DNA from: Pseudarthrobacter chlorophenolicus
Lineage (GTDB): Bacteria; Actinomycetota; Actinomycetes; Actinomycetales; Micrococcaceae
NCBI RefSeq assembly: GCF_000962805.1
Contig: NZ_JZTW01000006.1
Coordinates: 1 to 64,000, forward strand
DNA: 64,000 bases
Reading direction: 5' to 3'
This document shows positions 35,407 through 44,110 of this stretch, piece after piece. Below the pieces are notes generated by a model. It did no database searches. It saw nothing but the letters and a program-made list of their open reading frames with translations, and was not told the origin of the DNA. Each line of letters starts with the position of its first letter. The first letter of the stretch is position 1. A program made the position numbers and the translations under genes.

Positions 35407-36264
35407 TCAGGCCGCCGGGGTGCGTTCCGCCCGGTGGTCCGCCGCGGCGTACACCCCGAGGATCCGCACCTCAGTGGTGAAGAAGTCCAGTTCCTCCAGC
35501 GCCAGCCGCAGGGAAGTGTCCTCCGGGTGCGCCTCGACGTCGGCCATGAACATGGTGGCCGCGAACTCGTCGCCCACCATGTAGCTTTCCAGCCGCGTCA
35601 TGTTCACTCCGTTCGTGGCGAAGCCGCCCAGTGCCTTGTACAGGGCCGACGGAACGTTGCGGACACGGAACACGAAGCTGGTGACTGCCGCGCCGGGAAG
35701 TTCGTCCCTGGCAGGCAGCGCCGTTTCACGGGCCAGCACCACGAAGCGGGTGGTGTTGGAGGGATCATCCTCCACCCTGGAGGCGAGCACGTCGAGGCCG
35801 TAAATCTGCGCGGCCAGCGGGGGAGCGAGGGAAAGCTTGCGGGGATCATTCCACTCAGCCACTTCCCGTGCGGACCCTGCGGTATCGCCGGCGATGACGG
35901 GTTTGAGGCCGTGCTCACGGATCAGCTTCCTGCATTGGCCCAGGGCGTGTATGTGGCTGTGGACCTCGGTGGCGGCTTCGATGGTGCTGCCCGGGATGCC
36001 CAGCAGGTCGAAGTGTATGGGGAGGAAGAACTCGCCCACGATCTGCAGGTTGGATTGCGGCAGCAGGATGTGGATGTCCGCCACCCGCCCGGCGATGGAG
36101 TTCTCGATGGGGATCATGGCCAGGTCCGCCTCGCCGCTGGACACGAGCTCGAACGCATCCTCGAAGCTGGCGCACGGGACGCTGTCCATATCCGGGAACA
36201 TCTGCTGGCAGGCAATATTGGAGTTGGCGCCGGGCTCACCCTGGTACGCAATCTTCTGGGGCAT
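35407..36264 (-). CDS. pheA: Prephenate dehydratase
   Basis: A 285-residue enzyme. The dehydratase domain (residues 1 to about 180) starts IAYQGEPGANSNIACQQMFP and includes MIPIENSIAGRV and the catalytic TTRFVVLARE. A C-terminal ACT domain with NMTRLESYMVG binds phenylalanine for feedback inhibition. It converts prephenate to phenylpyruvate. It is monofunctional, as usual in actinobacteria, with no chorismate mutase domain. It is convergent with the hydroxylase gene (31-base gap). Confidence 0.96.
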   Translation of the reverse strand: MPQKIAYQGEPGANSNIACQQMFPDMDSVPCASFEDAFELVSSGEADLAMIPIENSIAGRVADIHILLPQSNLQIVGEFFLPIHFDLLGIPGSTIEAATEVHSHIHALGQCRKLIREHGLKPVIAGDTAGSAREVAEWNDPRKLSLAPPLAAQIYGLDVLASRVEDDPSNTTRFVVLARETALPARDELPGAAVTSFVFRVRNVPSALYKALGGFATNGVNMTRLESYMVGDEFAATMFMADVEAHPEDTSLRLALEELDFFTTEVRILGVYAAADHRAERTPAA

Positions 36265-36301
36265 GAAGGGTATGGTTTCACGCGGCGGGGCCAGCTCCCA
36301 A

Positions 36302-38230
36302 TTACTGCGGCGTGACGCGCAGCCAGAGGTACTGCCGGGGGAGGAGCGTGACGCCGTCGTCCAGCTGCAGCGCGGCCTCAGAAAGAAGGTCGACGGCGGC
36401 GGGGGCGAACCCGCCGAACGTCTCCGCGGGCAGGTCCTGGGCGGAGTCGCTGAAGTTGGCCAGGGCCAGCACCCGGGGGCCTTCCGGAGAAGGGCCGGGC
36501 CGCTGGTATGCCAACACCGAGCGGTTGTGCGTGGCGAAGTCGATCAGCTGCGTGCCCGCCAGCTCAGGGGTGCCGGCCCGGACCTCGGTCATCCGGCGCA
36601 GCCCCGCGTACACCGCACCCGCGGGCGTGGAAGGGTCAGTTCTGCGGGCGTACTGCTCCGCCGGATAGTGCGGGCGGTGCACCCACCGGCTGTCCTCCCC
36701 GTGGCCGGGTTCGCCGGCGTAGGCGTAGTCGTTGACCTGCCCCACCTCGTCGCCGAGGTACAACAACGGGATGCCGCCGGTGCTGAACGGCACCGAGTGG
36801 GCCAGGAGGATCCGTTCCACCGCCTCCGCCGGGCTGTCCTCCAGGCCGCACAGCGACGCCGTCGTACCCGAAATCCTGCAGTCCCCGGTGCGGGGGTTGT
36901 CCTGGAACGGAACGCCGCGGGCGAAGCTGCCGGGGAACCGGTTGACGTAGAACGAATTGAGGAAGCGGCGGTGGTCGAAGCCGTTGATGCCCAGCTCCGC
37001 GGCGTCCTCGTCGGCGAAGGTCCACCCGATGTCGTCGTGGCTGCGGACGTAGTTAACCCAGGCGGTGCCGGCCGGGATGTTGTGCCGGCGCTTCAAAGCC
37101 TGGGCCAGGAGCGAGACGTCCCGGGTGGCCAGGGAATCCCAGATGAGCGCCATCTGCAGCGGGTTGTAGGAAAGCTGGCATTCGGCGGGATCGATGTACA
37201 GCGCCACCTCGTCCGGGTGCACGATCGCCTCTGACTTGAACAGCAGCGACGGCGCGGCGAGGCGGCACACCGCGTTAAAGGCCCGGAGCAGCGTGTGGGC
37301 CTCGGGGAGGTTCTCGCATGTGGTGCCCAGCTGCTTCCAGATGAACGCCACGGCGTCCATGCGCAGGATGTCCACGCCCTGGTTGGCCAGGAACAGCATC
37401 TCGCCCGCCATGGCCCGGAACACGTCCGGGTTCGAGTAGTTCAAATCCCACTGGTAGGTGTGGAACGTGGCCCACACCCAGCGGCCGTCCTCCATGCGGA
37501 TGAACGACCCCGGGTGGTTCTCGGGGAAGATCTCCCGGACGTTCTGCTCGAACGCGTCCGGCATGGCCCGGTCCGGGAAGATCCAGTAGTAGTCGCTGAA
37601 CTCCGGGTCTCCCGAGGCCGCTTTCCGGGCCCACTCATGTTCGTCCGAGGTGTGGTTGAAGATGAAGTCCACCACCAGGCTGATGCCGTTGCTGCGCAGT
37701 TCGGCGGCCAGCGAGCGCAGCTGCTCCATCGTGCCGAGCTTCGGGTTGACCTCCCGGTAACTGGACACGGCGTAACCGCCGTCGGAATGCGGCTCAGGTG
37801 CCAGGAACAGCGGCATCAGGTGCAGGTAGGTGAGGCCGAGTTCCTTGAAGTAGGGGATGCTCTTGCGCACACCTTCCAGGCTCTCCGCGTAGCGGTCCAC
37901 GTAGCAGACGCCGCCCAGCATGCCGTTGGACTGAAACCAGTGCGGGTTCGCCTCCCGCTCCGCGTCAAGGGCTTTGAGTTCGGGGGCGCGCTCCTGCCAG
38001 GACCGGGCAGCCAGGACCACCAGGGCCGCCAGCTGGTCCTGCCAGTCCGGCCGGGTCCCGTACAGCGGACGGAACAGGCCGGTGAGCAACGGGAGGTACC
38101 GGTCCAGCCGCCGCTCAAACGACGGGTCCGCGGCCAAGCCTGCCGCACGTTCCTGTGACAGGGCGGCCAGCACAACTTCCCGGCTGTCCTGCCCAGCGGT
38201 GGGTTCCTCCACACCGACGGATTTCTGCAT
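36302..38230 (-). CDS. Amylosucrase (GH13 subfamily 4)
   Basis: A 642-residue glycoside hydrolase family 13 transglucosidase. A helical N-terminal domain (about 1-95) precedes the barrel. Nucleophile Asp292 (GVDILRMDAVAF), acid/base Glu334 (FKSEAIVHPD) and transition-state Asp399 (RSHDDIGW) align six residues after the Neisseria amylosucrase triad 286/328/393, and the TCENLPEAH loop that follows the nucleophile is conserved. It moves glucose from sucrose onto an alpha-glucan or isomerises sucrose. The start ATG at 38230 has GGAAGGGG seven bases upstream. It is last in the alpha-glucoside operon. Confidence 0.9.
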   Translation of the reverse strand: MQKSVGVEEPTAGQDSREVVLAALSQERAAGLAADPSFERRLDRYLPLLTGLFRPLYGTRPDWQDQLAALVVLAARSWQERAPELKALDAEREANPHWFQSNGMLGGVCYVDRYAESLEGVRKSIPYFKELGLTYLHLMPLFLAPEPHSDGGYAVSSYREVNPKLGTMEQLRSLAAELRSNGISLVVDFIFNHTSDEHEWARKAASGDPEFSDYYWIFPDRAMPDAFEQNVREIFPENHPGSFIRMEDGRWVWATFHTYQWDLNYSNPDVFRAMAGEMLFLANQGVDILRMDAVAFIWKQLGTTCENLPEAHTLLRAFNAVCRLAAPSLLFKSEAIVHPDEVALYIDPAECQLSYNPLQMALIWDSLATRDVSLLAQALKRRHNIPAGTAWVNYVRSHDDIGWTFADEDAAELGINGFDHRRFLNSFYVNRFPGSFARGVPFQDNPRTGDCRISGTTASLCGLEDSPAEAVERILLAHSVPFSTGGIPLLYLGDEVGQVNDYAYAGEPGHGEDSRWVHRPHYPAEQYARRTDPSTPAGAVYAGLRRMTEVRAGTPELAGTQLIDFATHNRSVLAYQRPGPSPEGPRVLALANFSDSAQDLPAETFGGFAPAAVDLLSEAALQLDDGVTLLPRQYLWLRVTPQ

Positions 38231-38340
38231 GCCACGGCCCCTTCCGGCTTCCATCGGCACCGCCCAGTCAGCGGCAGCCGGTGTTTGTACCGAAGTATGC
38301 CACGTCACACTCCGGCGGCGCGGACTGCTTCGGTACGGCT

Positions 38341-39117
38341 TCATGGCAGGACCAGCGCTTCCCTTCCGGCCGCCGCATACAGGGCGGCGCCCACCACCCC
38401 CGCAGAGTTTTCCAGGCCGGCGGGACGGACCGGTGTGCGCAGGGAAAGGCGGGGGAGGAACTCGCTGCTGCACGCCGAAATGCCGCCGCCCAGGATGATG
38501 AGGTCCGGTGAGAAGAGGAACTCCACATGCGCCAGGTACTGCTGCAATCTGCCGGCGTACTCCGGCCAGCCGAGCCCCGCTGCCTCGCGCGCGACGGCGG
38601 AAGCGCGGGTCTCCGCCTTGTGGCCGGCGAGTTCGAGGTGGCCCAGTTCGAGGTTGGGTACCAGCCTCCCGTCGACGATGAGCGCCGAGCCGATGCCCGT
38701 GCCCAGGGTCAGGACCAGCACCGTGCCGGAGACGTCCCGCCCCGCGCCGTAACGGACTTCCGCCAGGCCAGCGGCGTCTGCATCGTTGACCACGCACACG
38801 GCTCGTCCCAGCCGGGCCTCGAGGAAGGACCGGACATCCAGCCCGATCCAGCTGCCGTCCATGTTTGCTGCGGACGCCGCCACCCCGCCCCGGACAATCG
38901 AGGGGATGGCGACGCCGGCGGGCCGGTTGGAAGATCCGGGTGCCTGCGTTTCGAGCTCAGTGAGCAGCCGGTCCAGGGTGTCCGCGACGGCTTCCACAGT
39001 GCCGCCCTCCGGTGTGCGGAGGCGGTGCACGGCGCCGGCAGGGAGGCCGCTGCCAAGGTCGACGGCGGCCCCTTTGATCCAGGTCCCGCCGACGTCGATC
39101 CCCAGCCCGAACCCCAC
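38341..39117 (-). CDS. ppgK: Polyphosphate glucokinase
   Basis: A 258-residue ROK-fold glucokinase. GIDVGGTWIKGAAVDL is the phosphate loop, NDADAAGLAEVRYGAG and LGTGIGSALIVDGRLVPNLELGHLEL are the glucose and catalytic regions, and SPDLIILGGGIS and RTPVRPAGLENSAGVVGAAL close the protein. The match to mycobacterial PpgK is close throughout; it phosphorylates glucose with polyphosphate or ATP. The GTG start lies three bases after the alpha-glucosidase stop, so it would phosphorylate the glucose released by that enzyme. Confidence 0.93.
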   Translation of the reverse strand: MGFGLGIDVGGTWIKGAAVDLGSGLPAGAVHRLRTPEGGTVEAVADTLDRLLTELETQAPGSSNRPAGVAIPSIVRGGVAASAANMDGSWIGLDVRSFLEARLGRAVCVVNDADAAGLAEVRYGAGRDVSGTVLVLTLGTGIGSALIVDGRLVPNLELGHLELAGHKAETRASAVAREAAGLGWPEYAGRLQQYLAHVEFLFSPDLIILGGGISACSSEFLPRLSLRTPVRPAGLENSAGVVGAALYAAAGREALVLP

Positions 39118-39119
39118 GG

Positions 39120-40835
39120 CTAGGCCTGCAGCCAGGCGGTGGCCGCGCCGGGCAGCTCGCCGCCGTCCACCGGAGAGCTGGCCACCAGCAGGCGGCCGGC
39201 GGGCAGCGCGAAGGGCTCGGTGCCGAAGTTCGTTACCGAGGTCCAGCCGTTGGGCCGCCGGAAGGCCAGCACGTCCTCCCGCCCGGTTTCCAGCCATTCC
39301 AGCGTCTCGGCTGACTGCAGTTCCCACCGCAGGGACAGCGCACGGCGGTAGAGGGACAGGGTGGAGTCCTCCCGGTTTTCCTGGGCTTCCACCGAGGCGC
39401 CGGCGAACCACTCGGGCTGCGGCAGGTGGGAACCGCCCGGACCGAACCCGAAGGAGCTGCCCCCTGCGCTCCAGGGCAGCGGGACGCGGCAGCCGTCGCG
39501 GCCGATTTCGACGCCCCTGTTGCGGAAGAACGACGGGTCCTGGCGTTCGGAGTCCGGGATTTCGCTGCCGACTTCCTGCAGGCCGAGCTCCTCGCCCTGG
39601 TACAGGTAGGCGGATCCGGGGAGGGCGAACATCAGCAGCGACGCGGCGCGGGCGCGGCGCAGTCCCAGCTCGATGTCCACGTCTTCCTGCCGGCCGCCCT
39701 CAAGCAGCCAGCGCTTCCCGGCCTGGCCGGCCATGATCTCCCCCTCCGCCGAGGACCCGCTGGTGGGGAGCCCGTAGCGGGTGGCATGCCGGACGACGTC
39801 GTGGTTGGAAAAGACCCAGGTGGACGAGGCGCCGGACGCTTCGGCCTCGGCGAGGTTCTTGGTGACGGTCCGGCGGAACTGCGCGGCGTCGAAGTCGGCC
39901 TGCAGAAGGTCGAAGTTGAAGGCCTGGCCCAGCCCCTCGGGGCTGGCGTACCTCGCGCGGCGGTCCACGTGTACCCAGGCCTCAGCCACCGCGGTGCGGG
40001 GAGGGTTGTATTCGTTGAACAGCTTGCGCCACTCCGCGTAGATCCCGTGGACTTCATTGCGGTCCCAGTACGGGTGCTCGCCGGCAAGGAACAGCGCCTC
40101 GCCCCGGGCGTCGAGGTCTGCCTGGGAGGGCAGTGTTCCTTCCAGGTTCTTGGTGAGCGCGTGGGCGACGTCGATGCGGAAGCCGTCCACGCCGCGGTCG
40201 GACCAGAAGCGGAGGGTGGCCAGGAAGTCGTCACGGACCTCCTGGTTGTCCCAGTTCAGGTCGGGCTGTTCCTTGGCGAAGATGTGCATGTACCACTGGC
40301 CCGGGGTCCCGTCCGGTTCGGTGATGCGCTCCCACACGGGGCCGCCGAAGACGGAGTTCCAGTCCGACGGCGGCAGGTCACCGGTCTCGCCCAGCCCGTC
40401 GCGGAAAATGTAGCGTTCGCGGGCGGGGGATCCCTTGGGCGCGGCCAGGGCTTCCCGGAACCACTCGTGCCGGTCCGAGGAGTGGTTGGGAACGATGTCC
40501 ACGATCAGTTTGATGCCTGCCTCATGCAGTGCCTTGGCCATCCGGTCGAAGTCCTCCAGCGTGCCCAGCCGCGGGTCGACGTTGCGGTAGTCGTCCACGT
40601 CGTAGCCGCCGTCCGCGAGGGCAGAGGGGTAGAAGGGACTCAGCCACACGGCATCGATGCCCAGGTCCTGCAGGTAGGGGACTTTGGCCGTGATGCCGTT
40701 GAGGTCGCCGATGCCGTCGCCGTTGGAGTCGGAGAAGCTGCGGGGGTAGATCTGGTAGACGGAGGCCTGGCGCCACCAGTTGGGGTCGTCCTGGAAGGTG
40801 GCGTCGGTGCGGGGTGCCGTGGCGGTGGTTGTCAC
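39120..40835 (-). CDS. Alpha-glucosidase, GH13 (oligo-1,6-glucosidase group)
   Basis: A 571-residue cytosolic enzyme. The opening WWRQASVYQIYPRSFSDSNGDGIGDLNGI is diagnostic. Catalytic groups are the Asp in GVDGFRIDVAHAL, the Glu in AVAEAWVHVD and the Asp in FSNHDVVRH. It releases glucose from the non-reducing end of short alpha-glucosides such as maltose, sucrose, trehalulose or isomaltose; specificity is not resolved. It lies 46 bases downstream of the permease genes and just before ppgK, so imported sugar is split and phosphorylated by products of the same transcript. Confidence 0.93.
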   Translation of the reverse strand: MTTTATAPRTDATFQDDPNWWRQASVYQIYPRSFSDSNGDGIGDLNGITAKVPYLQDLGIDAVWLSPFYPSALADGGYDVDDYRNVDPRLGTLEDFDRMAKALHEAGIKLIVDIVPNHSSDRHEWFREALAAPKGSPARERYIFRDGLGETGDLPPSDWNSVFGGPVWERITEPDGTPGQWYMHIFAKEQPDLNWDNQEVRDDFLATLRFWSDRGVDGFRIDVAHALTKNLEGTLPSQADLDARGEALFLAGEHPYWDRNEVHGIYAEWRKLFNEYNPPRTAVAEAWVHVDRRARYASPEGLGQAFNFDLLQADFDAAQFRRTVTKNLAEAEASGASSTWVFSNHDVVRHATRYGLPTSGSSAEGEIMAGQAGKRWLLEGGRQEDVDIELGLRRARAASLLMFALPGSAYLYQGEELGLQEVGSEIPDSERQDPSFFRNRGVEIGRDGCRVPLPWSAGGSSFGFGPGGSHLPQPEWFAGASVEAQENREDSTLSLYRRALSLRWELQSAETLEWLETGREDVLAFRRPNGWTSVTNFGTEPFALPAGRLLVASSPVDGGELPGAATAWLQA

Positions 40836-40881
40836 GAGGGGTTCCTTTAATGTGTGGATGGAGATTGCTGAGGTGCCGGAA

Positions 40882-41769
40882 TTACTTGACGGCGCCCTGG
40901 GTGAGGCCGGACATGACCCAGCGCTGGGTGAACAGATAGACCACGATGGCCGGTGCCATGGCCATCAGGTATGAGGCGAAGGCCACGTTGTAGCTGTTGC
41001 TGAACTGCGTCTGGAAGATCTTCTGCAGTACCGGAATGGTCTGCATCTCGGGGTCGGAAATGATGAGCGAAGGCATCATGAAGTCGTTCCAGGATGCGAT
41101 GAAGGCGAAGATCCCCACCGTGGCGCTCATGGGCCCGAGCAGCGGGAAGATGAGACGCCAGAAAACCTGCCAGGTCCCGGCGCCGTCCATGCGCATGCTT
41201 TCCTCCAGCTCCAGCGGGATGGAACGGAGGAATGCCGTGAACAGCATGGTGTTGAATGCCAGGGCGAAAACGATGTGCAGGATGGCGACGCCGAGTGGGT
41301 TGTCGAGCCCCACCAGGCCCGTGAGCTGGATCTGCGGCAGTGCCACGACGGGGAACGGGATGAACATCGCCGCGAGCAGGTAGAAGAAGGACCAGCGGAA
41401 AAGCTTGCGGTCCCAGTTCCGGACAATTGCGTAGGCTGCCAGGGCCGACACCACGATCTCCCCCACCACGGCGATGACGGACACGAAGACGGAGATGGCA
41501 AAGCCGCGGGAGAAGTTCGTCAGGGTCCAGGCCTGGACAAAGCTGTCAAAGGTCAGGGGGCTGGGCAGGGAAAATGCGTTGCCGTCGACAGCCTGGCCGG
41601 TGGTCTTGAACGCCATGCTGACGGTCACGTACAGCGGGACGAGCACGCCGAGGGTGCAGACGATCAGGACGGCGGTTGCCGGCCAGTTGGTGCGCTCCTG
41701 GCCGCCAAGGGGCCGCCGCTTCCCGGTGGCCGACGGTTTTGCTGGGATGGTGCGGGTCGCGGTGCTCAT
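40882..41769 (-). CDS. ABC sugar permease, MalG type
   Basis: A 295-residue inner-membrane permease with six helices and a cytosolic N-terminus of about 30 residues. The EAA loop reads ELEESMRMDGAGTWQVFWRLIFPLLGP, the contact for the ATPase. It is the second of two permeases; the start overlaps the first gene's stop by four bases (ATGA) and an AAAGGAGG site precedes it. Together with the binding protein at 42742 it imports an oligosaccharide, probably the alpha-glucoside hydrolysed by the next gene. Confidence 0.93.
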   Translation of the reverse strand: MSTATRTIPAKPSATGKRRPLGGQERTNWPATAVLIVCTLGVLVPLYVTVSMAFKTTGQAVDGNAFSLPSPLTFDSFVQAWTLTNFSRGFAISVFVSVIAVVGEIVVSALAAYAIVRNWDRKLFRWSFFYLLAAMFIPFPVVALPQIQLTGLVGLDNPLGVAILHIVFALAFNTMLFTAFLRSIPLELEESMRMDGAGTWQVFWRLIFPLLGPMSATVGIFAFIASWNDFMMPSLIISDPEMQTIPVLQKIFQTQFSNSYNVAFASYLMAMAPAIVVYLFTQRWVMSGLTQGAVK

Positions 41770-42704
41770 GCTGCGATCCCTCCTTTGCCACGGGTGAAGC
41801 GGAGCTGGATGAGTGCGATGGCCACGCTGATGAGGAAGAAGATCACGGCGTTGGCCATCTGGTAGGCGTAGTCGCCGCCCTCGAAGCCGCGGAAGATGGC
41901 CATGGCGACGCTGCGCGTGGAGACTCCGGGGCCGCCGTCGGTCAGGCCCACGATGATGTCGTAGGTGTTGAGGTAGTTCTTGAAGCCCAGGACCGTGTTG
42001 ATCACGGCGTACCCGGCCACCAACGGCAGGGTGATGTGCCGGAGGTTGTGCCAGGGGGTGGCGCCGTCGATGGAGCTGGCCTCGTAGACCTCCGGGGAAA
42101 CGGTGAGGAGCCCGGCGATGTAGATCAGCATGGCGCTCGGAATCGACTGCCATGCCGTGACCAGGACGATAGCCAGCCAGGCAAGGTCGGGGTTGGCCAG
42201 GATGCTCGTGGCGAGCGGCTCGATGCCCAGGCTTTGGCCGGCCAGCGGCAGCGAATTCGAGAAGAGGTACTGGAACACGAAGGCGATGACAATGCCGGAT
42301 ATCACCATCGGGATCACGAAGACGGTGCGCAGCGCGGCGCGGAAGCGGATGCGGGACGTGAGTCCCAGGGCCAGGAAGAAGGCCACGATGTTCACCAGGA
42401 TGACCGTTACCAGCGAGAAGGCGAGCGTGAATCCGTAAGAGCCCAGGATTCCGTCATCCTGGAACACGGCGATGAAGTTCCGGATGCCGATGAATTCAAA
42501 GTCGCCGAACCCCACGGAGTTGGTGAAGCTGTAGACGAAGCCCAGCACGGCGGGCAGAGTAACGGCGAGCGTGAAGATGGCCAGGGACGGGAACAGGAAG
42601 AAATAGTAGAGCGGGTCAACCCTGCTCTTGCGGGCCCGCGGTGCTTCGGCCGCTGCCGGCGGCGCCACCACCGCCCGGGTCGAAGGTCTTGTCATTGATG
42701 ACAT
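41766..42704 (-). CDS. ABC sugar permease, MalF type
   Basis: A 312-residue permease with about six helices. A Pro/Ala/Arg-rich N-terminal tail (about 25 residues) precedes the first helix (YYFFLFPSLAIFTLAVTL). The EAA loop is SPEVYEASSIDGATPWHNLRHITLPLV. The ATG at 42704 has GAGGA upstream. It is coupled to the MalG-type gene. No ATP-binding subunit is encoded in this locus, so a shared MsiK-like ATPase elsewhere is expected. Confidence 0.92.
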   Translation of the reverse strand: MSSMTRPSTRAVVAPPAAAEAPRARKSRVDPLYYFFLFPSLAIFTLAVTLPAVLGFVYSFTNSVGFGDFEFIGIRNFIAVFQDDGILGSYGFTLAFSLVTVILVNIVAFFLALGLTSRIRFRAALRTVFVIPMVISGIVIAFVFQYLFSNSLPLAGQSLGIEPLATSILANPDLAWLAIVLVTAWQSIPSAMLIYIAGLLTVSPEVYEASSIDGATPWHNLRHITLPLVAGYAVINTVLGFKNYLNTYDIIVGLTDGGPGVSTRSVAMAIFRGFEGGDYAYQMANAVIFFLISVAIALIQLRFTRGKGGIAA

Positions 42705-42741
42705 GGATGGTCCTCGTTTCGTGCCTTGGTCTGTTTGGGGG

Positions 42742-44019
42742 TTACGCGCGGAAGGCCAGGCGCGCCCAGTCGGCGTCCATGCGGCGCAGGGTGCCTTCGG
42801 CATCGGCGCCGCCGATGATCGACTGGATGTAGTTGGCGGCGGGAATCGTGTTGGGGATGAACTGTGACGCGCCCATATAGAAGCGGCCCTCGTCGTAGTA
42901 CTTCTGCATTTCCACGATCCTGGGGTCGGTGACCGGCGGGGCATCCTTGACCGTGCCGAATCCCAGGAATTTGGCGTTGTAGGTGTCCTGGATCTCCGGC
43001 TGCATCAGGTACTGGATAAAGGCGCGCGCCCCCTGCTGGCCGTTCGAAACCTCGGGGACCCAGAGTGAAAGGTCGATGTTGACGCGGACCTTGAGGTCGG
43101 CGGGGTTGTCGGTCACCGGCAGGGGGAAAGTGCCAAGGTCGACGTCGGTGCCGGCCTTTTCGATTTCACCGAAGGCCCACGGCCCCTGGAAATACATGGC
43201 TGCCTGCCCCTGCGCCATGGCGGTGTTGCCGTCCCCGTAGCCGCGGCTGGCGGCATCGGCGTTGACGTACTTCTTCAGCTGGACCATGCGCCGGACAGGT
43301 TCCAGCAGTGTTTTCTGGAAGGAGACCTCGGAATCCGGTCCCACCTTCTCGCCCGCTCCGTGCATGGACTGGTAGAAGCCGCGCACATCCACCATCCCGC
43401 CCACGGTGTAGTCGAACAGGCCCTGCGCGATGGTCCACGGATCCCGGAACGTGCCGTAGATCGGAGTGATGCCCACGGCCTTGAGGCGTTCGCAGACATC
43501 GATGAGTTCGTCCCAGGTGGTGGGGACCGAGAGGCCGTTCGCCTCGAAGATGCGCCGGTTGTAGATGACCGACGCCGCCATGACCGAGTAGGGGATAACG
43601 CTGGTACGGCCCGGGTAGGTGGGGTACCAGTTGGTGAGGTCGAGGACGTCGCCGCGGATGGATGCCGCTTCCGGAAGGTCTGCCAGGTCCGAGAGTGCGC
43701 CGCGCTCCATGAACCGCGCCATCTCCAGGTTGTAGTTGAGGCAGCCAAGATCCGGAGGGCTGCTGCGGACGAAGCTGGCAGAGAGGTTCGTGGCCATGTC
43801 ATGCAGGACGCGGAAGCGGTCCTGGGACGCGGTGAATTTCGCGGTGAGGTCGCGGAAGTAGGGGACCGCTTCCGGTTTCGACTGGTGGAAGGTGATGGTG
43901 GGCTGGGCTCCGGCCGGGCTGCACGCCGCAAGGCTGAACGCGGCCAGGGAGCCTCCTGCGGCGGCTAGGAAGGTACGCCGGGAGAGTGGTGTCCCGGCGG
44001 ACGGCAAAGGTGGCAACAT
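42742..44019 (-). CDS. ABC sugar-binding lipoprotein
   Basis: A 425-residue extracellular binding protein. The signal carries SRRTFLAAAGGS and a lipobox LAAC at about residues 29-32, so it may use the Tat route and is then lipid-anchored. The mature part is a family 1 solute-binding protein with GQAAMYFQGPWAF and a C-terminal FGTVKDAPP region. It is the first gene of the alpha-glucoside operon. The ligand is probably an alpha-glucoside such as sucrose or trehalose. Confidence 0.92.
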   Translation of the reverse strand: MLPPLPSAGTPLSRRTFLAAAGGSLAAFSLAACSPAGAQPTITFHQSKPEAVPYFRDLTAKFTASQDRFRVLHDMATNLSASFVRSSPPDLGCLNYNLEMARFMERGALSDLADLPEAASIRGDVLDLTNWYPTYPGRTSVIPYSVMAASVIYNRRIFEANGLSVPTTWDELIDVCERLKAVGITPIYGTFRDPWTIAQGLFDYTVGGMVDVRGFYQSMHGAGEKVGPDSEVSFQKTLLEPVRRMVQLKKYVNADAASRGYGDGNTAMAQGQAAMYFQGPWAFGEIEKAGTDVDLGTFPLPVTDNPADLKVRVNIDLSLWVPEVSNGQQGARAFIQYLMQPEIQDTYNAKFLGFGTVKDAPPVTDPRIVEMQKYYDEGRFYMGASQFIPNTIPAANYIQSIIGGADAEGTLRRMDADWARLAFRA

Positions 44020-44053
44020 CGGCTCCTAAGAGGGGGTGGATCAGGTTTTATTT

Positions 44054-44072
44054 GGATCTTATATTTAGGTCC
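44054..44072. promoter_or_regulatory. Operator candidate between binding-protein and ROK genes
   Basis: GGATCTTA and TAGGTCC halves form an imperfect 19-bp palindrome in an AT-rich island (TATATT, CTATAT) between divergent genes. ROK repressors bind such sites; the match is moderate. The AT-rich steps also serve as -10-like elements. Confidence 0.45.
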
Positions 44073-44110
44073 TATATGAGGATGGGGGACGCAGGGGCTA
44101 TCGTCAAGGG